A stretch of DNA of 64,000 nt from Polytrichum commune (lineage: Eukaryota; Streptophyta; Polytrichopsida; Polytrichales; Polytrichaceae), in the NCBI GenBank assembly GCA_950295325.1, contig OX485806.1, positions 45,627,169 through 45,691,168 on the forward strand, read 5' to 3'. Made by a program: the position numbers and the translations under genes. This document shows positions 1 to 11,359 of the stretch, in pieces. A model generated the notes under the pieces. That model did no database searches and had not been told where the DNA came from. It saw only the letters and a list, made by a program, of their open reading frames with translations. The number at the start of each line of letters is the position of its first letter. Within the stretch, counting starts at the first letter, position 1.

Positions 1-530
1 GTGCACATGTGTGAACGGGCCGGTTGATTGGATAGGTTAGTATCCTTTTGTGATGTATACAATCAATTTAGTTGGCACCTGATTTGGTGCGAGTTTTGTG
101 AGTTTTGGCATGGTTATGCACATGTGTCAGCAGATTGGTTTATTGCATAGGTTAGTATCATTTTCTGATGCATACATGTAGTTTAGTTGATACTTGAGTT
201 GGTGTGAGTTTCAGCTGGGTTGTGCACATGTGTCAGCGGGTTGGTTTATTGCAAAGGCTAGTGTCATGTTGTCTTGCATACAGTCACTTTAGTTGCTTGG
301 TGCGAGTTTTGTGAGTTGTGGCCTGGTTATGCACATGTGTTAGCTGGATGGTTTATTCCATAGATTAGTATCTTATTCTAATGCATACAGGCAGTTTAGT
401 TGCCACCTAAAGTGGTGTGATTTTGTGTCGGATTATGTACATGTGTTGGCAGGGTGGTTTATTGCATAAGTGAGTATACTCTTATGAAGCGGTGTGATTT
501 TGAGTCGATGTCTGGTTGGTTGGGTGATAT
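1..530. repeat. Tandem array, about 107-bp unit (5 copies)
   Basis: Five degenerate copies of a unit of about 105-115 bp. Each copy carries a marker close to ATGCACATGTGT (starting near 2, 116, 222, 329 and 435) followed by a stretch like GGTTTATTGCATAGGTTAG. Copies diverge by substitutions and small indels. The same unit returns at 2.83-3.27 kb and 3.68-4.09 kb, so the array is one part of a dispersed family. No coding potential is evident. Confidence 0.85.
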
Positions 531-928
531 ATACTCAAGGAAACAATTACAATGTCCTAAATCAAAAGAAGGGACACCAGTTTAAAGTATTTGTTAGTCA
601 CTGTTGCAAGCATGCACATGCACCTGGGTGGCCTGAATCATAGAATGTGCACAACATATATGAAAGTCTTATGGAAGTCATATGAAAGTCCACAACATAT
701 ATGCAGATATGGAAGTCCATAGATATGGCGGAATATGTTTGAACAATTGAAATTGGGTCAGTAGCCTACGTGACAGGTTGTAATGTGGAATCAATCCATA
801 CCTTCCCATGTGGTGTTGTGGCCAGATTGTTTGGGGCATTCAATTCCTCGTAGAGAAACGGGGACAAAACATGCTTTAAATTGTCATTGTTGTTGTGCAT
901 TACTGGAACTGCATGTTTATGTATGTGA
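531..928. other. Unassigned non-coding stretch
   Basis: I see no gene, tRNA or clear element here. A short local duplication of GGAAGTCCATA-like and ACAACATATATG-like words lies at 655-725. Confidence 0.4.
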
Positions 929-1664
929 ATGCATGTGGTAAATCCATGTGTGGATAGGTCCAAAGGGAGGTATTTGTCTCTAAATTTGGAACCACTTTGT
1001 CCAGAACTTGTCTGCAAGCGTGGCGACATGCTTGAAAACACTGAAGAGAATAAGCTCGACGGAGAATCGTTGGGGGTGGATTTTGCTGTTTTTTTGCAAG
1101 AATTGTCTGTGCTGAACTCAAATGTTAAAGCTTTGACAGACGCAATGATATCTAATTTGAAACAAACTCAAGATGCAACCCAACATCATTCAAAGCAAGA
1201 TGGAGAGAAGACTCTTGCATCCAGTACACCAGATGGGAAGACAAACAAGGAAATCCTAGGTGCCTCACTCAGTCCATGCACAAAAAAACATGGATCACAA
1301 AAGGGAAATGGGAGCTGCGAGATTGGCCCGCAAATATCAGAGCGCACTCGCTCAAACCCGCAGCAAAGAGATAGTTAGGCCAGGGAGCCTCCCACGTGGC
1401 ATCATTCATGTGCAAGCAATGGTGCCCATCAATGTGCCATCTTCATCCACTGAGGACGACGAGGATGCAACTACAGTGGAGGAAAAGAGGCATGGCTCTA
1501 CGTCACCCGGTTCAGATGGTGTTTTTGCACCAACACACGCGAAGGTTAAGGCAACACAGAAACCAAGGAAAAGGACAACCTCAAACGCCCAAGGGAAAGC
1601 TATAGCAAAGGAGATAGCATTGAATGCAAAAAGGAAGCTGGTAGGGAAGCCGCATTGGGCATGA
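929..1664 (+). CDS. Unassigned coding-like remnant, two overlapping frames
   Basis: Two open frames on the plus strand overlap: ATG at 929 to a stop at 1378 (149 codons), then another frame from 1260 to 1664. The second is rich in Lys, Arg, Ser and Asp/Glu, with a run like EDDEDATTVEEKRHGS, and looks like a disordered basic tail. A frameshift or a short intron between 1260 and 1375 would join them. I do not recognise the family. It may be the 5' part of whatever is represented by the exon-like block at 2221-2511. It could also be chance open frame, since the codon pattern is not strong. Confidence 0.22.
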
Positions 1665-2220
1665 CCACAACTCCTTCAAGAAAGGTATGTTCAGATGTGT
1701 AGCATGGGTCATTTACAAATTGTCACCATGACCAACCCAGCCCCGTAGTCCATAAAACCATTGAGCGGTACATAGAACAATAGTAATACAGTTGAGCATT
1801 GAAAACACTTGCAGGTGAGAGTCCTACGGTTGTCCATAGCTGGAGTGGGGGCAAGCAGGTTCATGAAGGTCAAGGCCAACCCAATTTTTAGACTGTTGAA
1901 TTGGTGCAACACATTATGGGAGGGTTGCACATGTGATGTTTATGATACTAGTGTGCACTCAAAATTGGCAACTACTCGAGATGATACATTTATTTGTGTG
2001 CGCAGAATATTGCAAGAGGGAGAAGAAGGGGCGATGTCAGGTCTTCTGGCTGCGCATGCAAGCCAACAACAAAGGTAGCCTTAAACATGGCAAATCTCCC
2101 CCCAAAGAAAGTTTTTTATGTAAGAATTACAACTACATTCCTCCACCTATTGGATGATGTCCACATAGCAATCCAACTTGAATCCAACATTGACTATGTT
2201 TGGGTTGCTCATGCATGCAG

Positions 2221-2511
2221 GGAACATGGTCGGAAGGGGAGCTAGTAGATCTGTACCACCTTGAGGTCCCGGATTCCAAAGTTGCCGAATGCTGCACGGT
2301 ATCTGGGTTTGCTTGGGAGCCATTCCACGGGTTGAATATTGCTGAGGGCATGTTCAAAGTAAATGTCAGACGTGTATTTGACGAAACATGCCCGCTATTT
2401 GTCACAGTCGAGGACGACATGCCTCCCCAGCTCACCCTTCTTAATGTTAAACGCGGGATGATTGTTTGGCCGGGATCCCATCTACGTGCATATGAAAAAA
2501 ACTCCAAGTGA
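2221..2511 (+). CDS. Unassigned exon-like block
   Basis: An acceptor-like ATGCATGCAG precedes a frame starting around GTWSEGELVDLYHLEVPD and running to a stop at 2509-2511, about 97 codons. Composition is protein-like, with hydrophobic residues spaced regularly and segments such as VRRVFDETCPLFVTVEDD. I cannot name a family. No strong donor is seen before the stop, so it may be a 3' terminal exon of a gene beginning upstream. It lies 320 bp before the second tandem array. Confidence that it was once coding is moderate; its function is unknown. Confidence 0.3.
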   Translation, partial: GTWSEGELVDLYHLEVPDSKVAECCTVSGFAWEPFHGLNIAEGMFKVNVRRVFDETCPLFVTVEDDMPPQLTLLNVKRGMIVWPGSHLRAYEKNSK

Positions 2512-2829
2512 GCGTTGAAACCATAATAATTTCAAATAACCATTATATATGGAAGGGAAGGTGCGCTCCCTCTAGGCTTTGAGGAGTAGTTACAACAAAG
2601 GGGCAATTTTGATAGTGCAAATTGTTATTACGGAAGGTATACAGGAGTATTATATAGCAAGATTACATGGTTTTTGTGCAAGGGTATTTGTTGTCAACCC
2701 GTACATGCAACACATCTGGGCATTGCACCATTTTTGGATGTTGAATTCGATAATATAGGGATATGTCCTTTGTTCTGTGGTATTGCTGGAACGACCACAT
2801 GGCATGCAAATGAGGCAACTGTATTTTTT

Positions 2830-4230
2830 GGGTTGTGCACATGTGTTAGCTGGGCTGTTTTATTGCATAGGTTAGTATCCTATTCTGATGCGGACAATGG
2901 GATTAGTTGCCACCTGATTTCGTGTGAGTTTGAGTCGGGTTATGCGCATGTGTCAGCGGGTTGGCTTATTGCATTGGTTAATGTCCTATTCTGATGCGTA
3001 CATGCAGTTTAGTTGCCACATGATGTGGTGTGAGTTTTAGCCGAGTTATGCACATGTGCTAGCGGGCTAGGTTATTGCTTAGGTTAGTGTCCTCTTGTGT
3101 TGCATGCAGTCAGTTTAGTTGCCATTTGATTTGGTGTGATTTTCAGGCGGGTTATGCGCATGTGTTGGCGGGCTGGTTTGTTCCATAGGGCAGTGTCCTC
3201 TTCTGATGCACACAATGTTATAGTTGTCACCTGATGTGGTGTGAGTTTTAGGCGAGTTATGCACATGTACATCAAAATTGTTGGATTTCATTAAGGTATG
3301 AGGTGTTGTACATATGTTGGGCCCACTTAGAACATTGACTGTGGGGTGGTGACCCTCCACACGGAATTGAGGAGGCCTATGAGGCAACTCCCAGATGACA
3401 AGGTACACATTCTCAAAACACTAGAATATTTAGAGAGAAAGAATTTTTTTTACTTTCACCTTTTGCATCGCTACTTTGATTGTTGAAACTCGAAGTGATA
3501 GCCCGCAAGATTCACAATTGCTATTTGGATGAGATTAATTCCCACGCTGTTCCAACAGTTAAAGTGCATGTGGAGTTGGAAGTGTCCACATTAGGGCCAC
3601 ATGCCCGATGCACAGTGGATCACTTTGTCTCTGGTGGTGAACAAGGATGCTAACCTCGCCTGCTTGAAAAGAAATGTCAGGTTATGCGCATGTGTTAGCA
3701 GGCTACTTTGTTGCATAGGTTAGTACCCTCTTGTGTTGTATACAGTGAGTTTGGTTGCCACCTAATTTGGTGAATCAATTTAACCGGGTTATGCGCATGT
3801 GTTAGCGGGTTGGTTTATTGCATAGGTTGGTTGCCACCTGATGAGGTGAATCAATTTAGCCGGGTTATGCGCATGTGCTAGAAGGCTGGGTTATTGCATA
3901 GGTTGGTATCCTCTTGTGTTGCATACAGTCAACTTAGTTGCGACCTGATTTGGTGATTCAATTTAACCGGGTTATGCGCATGTGTTAGCGGGTTGGTTTG
4001 TTGCATAGGTTGGTATCCTCTTCTATTCCAAACAGTGAGTTTGGTTGCCACCTCATTTGGTGTGATTTTTAGCCGAGTTATGTACATGTACATCAAAATT
4101 GTTGGATTCTATTAATCTACGAGGTGTTGTGTGTGTGTTGGGCCAACTTAGAAGATTGTGTGTGGTGTGTAGATCATATACATGGAATTGAGGAGGCCTT
4201 TGAGGCATTGATGCCATTAAGTTAACAAAT
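2830..4230. repeat. Second and third copies of the 107-bp array inside a larger duplication
   Basis: Marker copies related to ATGCACATGTGT recur near 2,835, 2,942, 3,047, 3,156 and 3,258, and again near 3,684, 3,790, 3,866, 3,976 and 4,080. Both blocks end in the same unique sequence: TACATCAAAATTGTTGGATT occurs at about 3,267 and again at about 4,088, each followed by a GAGGTGTTGT and a TTGGGCC stretch. So a unit of array plus flank was duplicated, about 820 bp apart. The stretch between (3.42-3.66 kb) shows no gene. Confidence 0.8.
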
Positions 4231-5400
4231 GCTCCATGAGAAGTTTTTTACATCAAGACTCTCAAAAGGAGAGCCATGTTGATATGTTGATTCCTCTTGC
4301 AAGGAAGTTTTTTGCAGTCAATTAGTGTTTAATCTATCATCCACAGACAATGTGTTGGGAAATAACAAGTGGATAATAACATCCAGAGGAAAAAATTGCG
4401 CTTGAATCACATGACCATTTAATAACTAGTAACTATGGGCATTGCTTGTTGTAGAAGTTGCCATTCTTAATAGTGGTTCACTCCTTGTACTTGCAGGTGG
4501 CAACGAGCACCAACCATCGAGGACAGGACCGTACTAGAAGGATTGCTATCTTCATGTCCTCATGGACGATGTCGCTCATCACAAAATAGTATGGTGAGTT
4601 TCCCACCATAATGCCATGCGGGTTCCCCAAATCAAATTATGGCAGCCATCATTTATGTTGCGCAAATGGGAATGGACGGGGTTTTGGATTGCAATATTGC
4701 AAATTATGTTATATGCAATCGATTCACATATCTTATTACAATAAAATCTCTGCCGATGATGGCCATGTCCAATCTACATTGCACACTGATATAACAGAAG
4801 GTACTTATTGCAAAATAGTTGGGCATGGGCATTATATGCCACATCAGAGGTGTGGTCGCCAAATGATGAGGCGGCAATGTCCGCAACCTCCTCTGATAGG
4901 AAGCCTTCCAATCACATATGCAAGGCATATGTGCAATTGGTGGATGCATTATGGTACCCCGAGCTGGTGCGTGTTGAAACCCACACCTTCTTTTCCTCTA
5001 GTTTTCCACACAGATTGCTGCAAGTTTGTTGTAATGTGTGGGTTGCATATAACAGGGGTTCTAGTTGTCTTCCTGGGTGTATTGCAATTATGATGGGATT
5101 GGTACACACGGAAGATGGGATCACACAAATGATGAATAGGAGTTTTTTGTGGGCATTTGGATCTTATATGATATTGACTGTAGACTATATTGGTAGCAGG
5201 ATGGTTGTGCCATTTGCAGTAAAATATGTGTTGAAGTCAAAAACATGCATCCTACCCAAATGATTGGTGAAGTTTTGTTTGTGCTAACCTCCATGGGCAT
5301 TGAAATTGTAGGAGTCATTGTTTGTGGCTGGGTGTGGCTAACCAGGGTGGGGAATGCCCAGGCCAACCATATACAATGGAGGCACTTGTATTGGACCTCG
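4231..5400. other. No gene recognised
   Basis: Several open frames exist (for example 4,611-5,093) but their translations are Cys/His/Met-rich and lack recognisable domains, so I treat them as chance. The interval may hold introns or 5' exons of the F-box-like remnant that follows. Confidence 0.35.
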
Positions 5401-5414
5401 ATGAAAATGCGTAG

Positions 5415-5876
5415 TTGGAGGTGCTTGTTCTGAACTTGCTGGTGGGTGCCACAAAAGTGAATTTGGGTGCAGAAACACCAGCAAACACACTGCTTCGTTT
5501 GCAAGCAATGCACAAGATGAGGTTTTCTTGTAAAACATGGAAAGCAGTGGTTGACAAAAGCACCGAGTACAATGCACTACGCCTGGCTGAATACGAGTGC
5601 GCAATGTGGCCCAATGACTAGGGAAAAAGGTACATGACACGTGAATACAACATTGTGACACAATTTCAGGAGAATATGATGTGGTTTTCTAAGAGCCGGC
5701 ATCTAACTACACGAGTTTCTCGGAAGATTCTTCGAGCGACGTTGGAGGAATTGAAATTGCCGGAGCTGGATGGGCTGAGGGAAGCACTAGAGATGTCATT
5801 TTATGCAGTGGAGTTTTACGGCATGAGTTTTCATCCACTTGCACCATATTGGACATGCCCGGCCGATAGGGGGTAG
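5415..5876 (+). pseudogene. F-box-like protein fragment with in-frame stop
   Basis: One frame runs from 5,415 to 5,876 with a single TAG at 5,619-5,621. Upstream of the stop the translation contains MRFSCKTWKAVVDKSTEY followed by NALRLAEYE. This resembles the C-terminal half of an F-box motif (the V-C-K-x-W-x-x-V-V segment), the part that helps bind SKP1 in SCF ubiquitin ligases. After the stop the same frame continues GKRYMTREYN and then a helical, Leu/Arg/Glu-rich segment. The N-terminal half of the F-box (L-P-x-D/E) is not seen, so a 5' exon is missing or decayed. What is seen is the motif and the stop; the F-box assignment is by family resemblance. The fragment is too short to name a subfamily. 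Confidence 0.4.
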
Positions 5877-6284
5877 TTGGAAATGTATTTGACTACACAA
5901 ACATGGACTTGGCGTTGGAATTCACATTTCAGTTGTTGAACAATTTTTCTTCGCATCTTTGGCCATCTGACAAGGCTTGTATATATCTTATAGTTAATCG
6001 GCTTGTAAATACCTTATAGTCAATCGGCTTGTTATTAGTTGTATGTGCCCATAAAGGTTTTTTGTTGCTTTCATTGAGTTAAACCTCAAAAACAAAATTC
6101 AACACAAACGCCTAAACACAACGTGAACACTCTAAACTGCCATATATTATTCGAATCGCACCCAAAAGACTCCGAAGTGCACCCTTCGATGCAGAAACAT
6201 ACACAACAAAACTCAAATCCAACATAAAACACTGAATGGTATTAAACAATCACCAAGTTCCACCCTAATGACACTTTAACGACA
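5877..6284. other. No gene recognised
   Basis: AT-rich spacer. A short tandem repeat of about 30 bp occurs at about 5,978-6,040 (CTTATAGTTAATCGGCTTGT-like, twice). Nothing else supported. Confidence 0.4.
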
Positions 6285-6530
6285 CTTGAACCCACCGCAG
6301 GTGCACCCGAAACTCACCCAGACCTTGAACACACCCCTGAACCCAATCGCCACCCAACCCAGTAACACACACCCGACCCAAACCCCACCCAACATACCCA
6401 ACCTCGACCCGCTCTTGGGTACATGCGCACTGCACATACACTCAGCTGCACACCCGGTGTACACCGGGGCCACCATTACTGTCCCCAAACCCTCAGACGC
6501 CGCAAACCCACCCTACGAGGGTGACCCACC
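6285..6530. repeat. CA-rich minisatellite (left arm of an inverted pair)
   Basis: C/A-only-like sequence built from ACCCAACC, CACCCGACCC and CACCCAACATACCC words. It is, in type, the reverse complement of the GT-rich minisatellite at 8.15-8.37 kb (GTTGGGT, GGTTGGGTTAGTGTTGGG). Open frames across it (6,286-6,615) are Pro/Thr/Asn low-complexity artefacts. The two minisatellites face each other across about 1.6 kb. Confidence 0.6.
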
Positions 6531-8150
6531 CCACCCCATCCATCATTGCAACAACATGGCCTCAACCGATTCGTCATCACCGTGCGAGGTCACCGACAAA
6601 CGACTACACCATTGAGGGTGACTCATGCGCACTCCTTAAAACCCATTCCCGGACCGCATCACCAAGGAGGGTTACGAGGTGATTAAATCCGACACCCATA
6701 TTCGGTACACTAAACCCTGTAACGCCCATTGGGTGTGCATCACCCCAAGCGGGCAAGCCCCCACCCATACATTATTCACGTGGCACCCAACAACGACATT
6801 GGAGCCAGCACCCGGCCTTTGACCTGGCCATGGGGACTGCACCCAGTATTGGCAACCACCAGCCACCGGTGACCGCATCCACTGTTATTTGTGCAATCCT
6901 GCACGGTTCATTTGGACAGGTTTTGCTCTAGTGATACACCCAATGATGTTCTTTTCAACCCCTTGGGGCTTCTGTGGGTGACAATCCCCATCCTATGGGT
7001 GAAGCATACCCTTTGCCCATTCTACCACAATGGGTGGGGTGGATTGGGTTTTGGGTGATTCGGTGCCTTCTAGGTGACGTGCGTGGGAATTGGGTACTTT
7101 GTGGTGCGCACCATCCACGGGTAGATCACTCTAAGGCATTTTTGTGCACCAATTTTGTGCGGCCAAGGTTTTTTATTTTGGGGTTATTTACCTTCAAGGG
7201 CTGAATTAAAACCTCCCTATAAATACTTAAATTTCAAAAATGGCCCATTTGTTTGTACCCTTCCAATACCTTATATTGTCCGAGTCACTGCAATTTTTGG
7301 TACTCTATATTTTTTTTAAGTAATAAAAACTAATCTACTTCCTAACGCAATTGACGAGTGTTGATGGAAAGCATAGAAACAAAGAAAGGTGCAAACAGTA
7401 ATACCATTGCAAATAAAGTTATGAAGAAAGCACATAGGAGACCATAGCAAAGTAATACCATTGCAAACATTGTTATGATGAAAACGCATAGGAGATGCCA
7501 GCACAAATACCATAGCGGTCATTATCATACTAAACATACCTTATAGGATCCTTATCTTTAGCCCCTATATTAATTTTACAAAAAAATAATGGCCCACATT
7601 TTGTGTCCGTCTAACTTACTTATAATGGGATTGTCTACATTTAATGGCCCCTTCATTATTTGGAATTCCTTTATAATTTTTATTTCAGATGATTTTAATC
7701 CTCTCTATAATATGCCACACGTCTTTTTTTAAATGCACTAAGTGATCTACCCTTGGCACCATCTACCCGCATCGGTGGACATACCAAGATGGCCACCGTT
7801 GTTAATGCACACATGCCATTCACCTATCATGTGTTGACACGTCCCACATTGGAGTATATTTAGGGTATGACAAGTAATCCGTCCACAGGTGGTGCATACC
7901 AGTCACCGACCAATCTGATTGAGGATGGACATATTGGGCGGCATGATGCACTAGCATAAATAGGGTTGGGTGTCGGGTCGGGTATAGGGTACTTGCGGAG
8001 GTGGCATTCGGGTACATACTCACCCACATGGTCACCACTACCGGATTTACTTCCAATTGGCATATCCACGCATGCCACGTCAATCCATAAGTGACCAAAA
8101 ATGTGTCATGTCTTACCCATGAGTGGGTGGCGTTCAATGGGTGAGGGTGG
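6531..8150. other. Spacer between inverted minisatellites; small tandem repeat at about 7.39-7.53 kb
   Basis: No gene recognised. At about 7,390-7,525 a unit of roughly 55 bp with AATACCATTGCAAA and TTATGA(A/T)GAAA and CATAGGAGA words occurs about 2.5 times. The remainder includes T-rich stretches and further short CA-rich and GT-rich words near 6.97-7.15 kb and 7.74-8.15 kb, consistent with degraded inner parts of a fold-back element. Confidence 0.4.
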
Positions 8151-8366
8151 GTCGGTGTTGACTTGGGCTTGGGTGGGCGTTATCGGCGGATGGGTAAGGG
8201 TCGGGTAGGTGTTGGGTGGGCGTTATCGGTGGATGGGCAAGGGTCAGGTGGGCGTTGGGTTAGTGTTGAATTAATGTTGGGTATGTGTTGGGTGTGTCTT
8301 GGGTGGTTGTTGGGTGGTTGTTGGGTTAGTGTTGGGTGGTTGTTGGGTTAGTGTTGGGTGAGTGTA
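8150..8366 (+). repeat. GT-rich minisatellite (right arm; interrupted by the composite element)
   Basis: Repeats of GTTGGGT(T/G)AGT and GGGCGTTATCGG(C/T)GGATGG words. The array stops at 8,366 with GTTGGGTGAGTGTA and resumes with the same 14 bp at 27,741. That is what is expected if the sequence from 8,367 to 27,740 inserted into this array. Because the target is itself repetitive, part of the 14-bp match could be chance. Confidence 0.7.
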
Positions 8367-8373
8367 CAGGAAT

Positions 8374-8396
8374 GCTACGATGTGAGCGGTGAGCAG
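8374..8396 (+). repeat. Left terminal inverted repeat of composite element
   Basis: GCTACGATGTGAGCGGTGAG continues into CAG at 8,396. It pairs in inverted orientation with the right end at 27,694-27,737. The core ATGTGAGCGGTGAGC also resembles the arms of a 109-bp hairpin at 47,018-47,126. Confidence 0.55.
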
Positions 8397-8617
8397 ATCT
8401 TGTGAGCCGAAAATCAAAATTTAAAACTCCATTTAACGAAAGGTAGGACCCCTATGACCGTGGGTTTTGCACATATTTCAAGTTTAATTTTGGAATTATG
8501 AGGCCAATATTTATGGAGTGCCTAATTTTTAGGACCAAAAGTTTATTAAAATTACCAACGAGTCCCTATGGCCGTGGGAAAATTCAGTGTGGTTGAGAAG
8601 ATGGTGGACCTATGGGA

Positions 8618-8918
8618 AGAGGCCTCGGATCCGAGGCCTCTTAGTTGTGGGTAGCTTATGCTTGAAAATCAAAATGTTATGTATATTTGAGTTGGCTACT
8701 TGTCTTTGCATTTTGCCATTTCTTGTATGTTCTAGCATGAGGAGGAGGTTTGGAAAAAGGCCTCGGATCCGAGGCCTCTTTTTTGTGGGTAGGATATGCT
8801 TGAGAAATCAAAATGTTATGTATATTTGAGTTGGCTACTTGTTTTTGCATTTGGCCATTTCTTGTATGTTCTAGCATGAGGAGGAGGTTTGGAAAGAGGC
8901 CTCGGATCCGAGGCCTCT
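8618..8918. repeat. Three tandem units of about 138 bp, each centred on a long palindrome
   Basis: A unit of about 138 bp occurs 2-3 times (8.59-8.98 kb). Each begins with a perfect or near-perfect palindrome: 24 bp at 8,618-8,641, a slightly mutated copy at about 8,756-8,779, and 24 bp again at 8,895-8,918. The inner core of each is GAGGCCTCGGATCCGAGGCC. The intervening unit (TTGAGTTGGCTACTTGT, TCTAGCATGAGGAGGAGG) is nearly identical between copies. Placed about 240-540 bp inside the left end of the composite element, these have the layout of subterminal protein-binding sites. That role is inference. Confidence 0.85.
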
Positions 8919-9127
8919 TTTTTGTGGGTAGGATATGCTTGAGAAATCAAAATGTTAGGTGTATTTGGTTTGGCTACTTGTCTTTAGATTGTCTACTAGT
9001 TGACGACCACAAAAGTGTAGTGTTATTTGAGAACAATGACAAGATGCATTCAACAAGACAATTGGAATATTAAAAACCACACCACACTTTATAAATCCAA
9101 ATACCAATCAATCAAACCAAAAATCAA

Positions 9128-9696
9128 TCAACAATGAGGTTCCCTACTTCCAAAGATACTTCCCTCATGGCTGCCCTCATCTGAAGTGGAATCTAAGGTA
9201 TGGCATTCATTATCCACCTCTGCAAGAAGCTCGAAGAAGTCTAAGGCACGGGGGTCATAACGTGGAGACGGGGTACTAGCTTTGCTAGTAGAAGGTTGTG
9301 CCGCTAATACCATCGCCATATCATGGGCATAGATTGGCAAAGTGAATCCCTTGGTAGGCGTACCAAACACATCTGCTCCAAGGCCAAGTCTGAAAACAAG
9401 CATGAAAATTGTAAGAAAGAGGATGGAAAGTGTAAAAGCTGAGTGGACAAGGAAAAGAAGCAACTTAGAAGGTCATCATACTCACTTACTGCGAGGACTC
9501 TGGCCTCGATCGCTTCAAGGCCGGCGGCCTCTTCTGCGTGCCTTGTGAAGCCTGTGTGGAAGCAACAACAATGGATGGAGCCTTCACCGGATGCTTAACA
9601 CTCTGAAGTGGCTTAAGGACACGGTTGAAGATGTCCTCGTCCTCCTCGAGAGCAACGATATGGCGCCCAAGTTGCCTGCATGCATGGATAGAAGTC
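9128..9696 (-). CDS. Last two exons, methyltransferase motif I/II-like
   Basis: Exon 9,696-9,490 encodes TSIHACRQLGRHIVALEED and IFNRVLKPLQ. Together with DVNADVG of the preceding exon this matches the order FxGxG-type motif I, helix, G-R-x-x-V-x-x-E/D (motif II) seen at the C-terminal end of beta-class (N4-cytosine/N6-adenine) methyltransferases, where motif IV precedes motif I. The glycine loop is reduced (ADVG). The join between the two exons is out of phase as I read it, another possible lesion. Exon 9,389-9,128 is an acidic tail ending SREPHC and a TGA stop. Class assignment is inference from motif order. Confidence 0.5.
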
Positions 9697-9786
9697 CTTG
9701 TTGCGGAGGAATGGTTAGCAAACATAAATAAAAGCAAAGGTAGAAAATGAAAACCAAGATATGATGGCAAGTGAAGTAGGACATAC

Positions 9787-11070
9787 CAACGTCTGCATTA
9801 ACGTCAACCACGATCTGCCCAATGTCAGTAATTGTCATGATCAAGGAGGGCATGAAAGAAATATCTTTCTCACGGGGACCACACCAAGCTTTGGAGCCAT
9901 CCATGAGAGGGGTTGTGGTATAATTCATAATGGCATCATCCATGTCTAGCTCAATGCCAAGAGCCTTGAGCTCATTGGCATCGCGAAGGCGAAATGACGA
10001 GTGCGGGTCCGCTTATATAGGTCGGATCCAATTGTTTTCGTGGCACGAACAAGTAGCACAACTTGGAAGAGGTTAGTGGTCTTGTCCACATGTTTAGCTG
10101 AATGAAGGTGAAGACGGTTGACTCCCAGCCACTCCTTAAAGATGGTGAAGCCAAAAGCAGCGAAGTGGTCTTGAATGCTCTCCTTGAAGTCACCATTGTC
10201 ATCTGGATGAAAGAAGAGGAGAGCTCCATCATCATGCAGGATCTCATCCGCAAAATCGAAGAGCTCACCTAGAAAATCGGTATCCAATGCATTCCAGGAA
10301 GGTACACTATAGGAAGGATCGGAGACATTGGGTACAGGCAGGTTCTTAGGGATGTCGGCAATGACAAAATCAGCCATGCCCACATCTGACCTCGCAACGC
10401 CTAGAGCTCTCCGCGGATAGGAGGGTGGAAGAGAAAGAATGAAGTTGGAAACCTCCTAAAAATGACGACGTTGATGAAGGATAGAGGCATTCAAGATGCA
10501 TTCTAAAACAACGGGAAGACGCCTAGCAGATGAAAGAATGGGCGGAGGAGGCGGCCTGGATAGAGTAGGAACTTGACTAAGAGATGGAGTAGATGCCACA
10601 GCCGCCTCAGGTGAAGCAGGGGGAGGGGGATCATCCTCCACAGTCTTCAGCTTCTTCGCGCGTTTCTTCAGTGATGACTGGTCTTGGGTTGCACGCTTCC
10701 TCCTCTTGGACTTCTGTGTGGTGGCCTCATCGATAGTCGCAACTACCTCATCCGCCTCCGGAAGTTGACTGTCAAGGACAACAACCTCATCGCTTTGAGA
10801 AGGAGGCAGTGGAGGCTCTCCACCGGAGAGTCGAATCTTCAACTCCGCCTCCTCATCCGGTTGCCACGTCCTCTTACATTCCAAGTACCAGCAACACTCG
10901 CGGAGATGCGGGAGGGAGAAGTTGCGCTTTTGAGCCGGGGGAAAAATGAAAGTGGGCGAAGAGGAATCAAACCATGCGTCTAGAAATGGAGGGAGCTTCT
11001 TCAAAGCCTTCTTCTTGAAAAGCTCGTGCTTGATGTACCTTGACAACAAAGGAGTGAGGCCATTCAGCAA
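9787..11070 (-). CDS. Exon with lysine-rich linker and methyltransferase motif IV-like segment
   Basis: After the acceptor TTTCTAAG the frame encodes LLNGLTPLLSRYIKHELFKK, a Cys/Trp-containing segment (ECCWYLECKRTW), then a Pro/Ser-rich tail with a nuclear-localisation-like KSKRRKRATQDQSSLKKRAKK. An in-frame TAG follows (10,456). The same frame then gives GMADFVIADIPKNLPVP (ADIPKN at 10,342-10,359) and DDGALLFFHPDD. Amino-methyltransferases carry (D/N/S)-P-P-(Y/F/W) as motif IV, followed by a strand ending in a G-G-x-L-type turn; here the site reads D-I-P-K, so catalysis is doubtful. Near 10,015 the frame shifts to LRDANELKALGIELDMDD and reaches a GTATGT donor after IVVDVNADV. Confidence 0.5.
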
Positions 11071-11127
11071 CTTAGAAATAAAATGGTTTGAAATAAATGA
11101 AGACAAAAGATGTCCCAAGTAACTTAC

Positions 11128-11354
11128 CGAAAAATTAAGCGCTTGACAATGTTGTTAGCGCCTTTGACATCCTTCCACCACGTCCCCTTTCCGTAGATAT
11201 CTGACCCAGAGAAGTGACCAATGAACGCCTTATCCCAAAGGCAGATTCGCCACTTCTCCAAGTAATCCGGCAACGAATCAACTTCCATGTCTCCATCAAG
11301 CCCACCCAATGCAGTAAGTATATCGGGTAACTCCTTGACCGCAACATACTCTAG
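11128..11354 (-). CDS. Exon after the satellite-filled intron
   Basis: Acceptor TTCACAG/CTAGAG at 11,354, donor TTTTTCG/GTAAGT at 11,128. The 75-codon translation includes ELPDILTALGGLDGDMEVDS and WRICLWDKAFIGHFSGSDIY, followed by WWKDVKGANNIVKRLI. It is compact and protein-like. The preceding intron is about 3 kb and consists almost entirely of satellite monomers, so the gene must be spliced across the array if it is expressed. Confidence 0.5.
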
Positions 11355-11359
11355 CTGTG

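Noticed and set aside
4611-5263. Cys/His-rich small proteins on the plus strand
   Set aside because: Overlapping frames of similar length on both strands, no domain and no splice support.
6286-6615. Pro/Thr/Asn-rich protein
   Set aside because: It is a translation of the CA-rich minisatellite with no domain.
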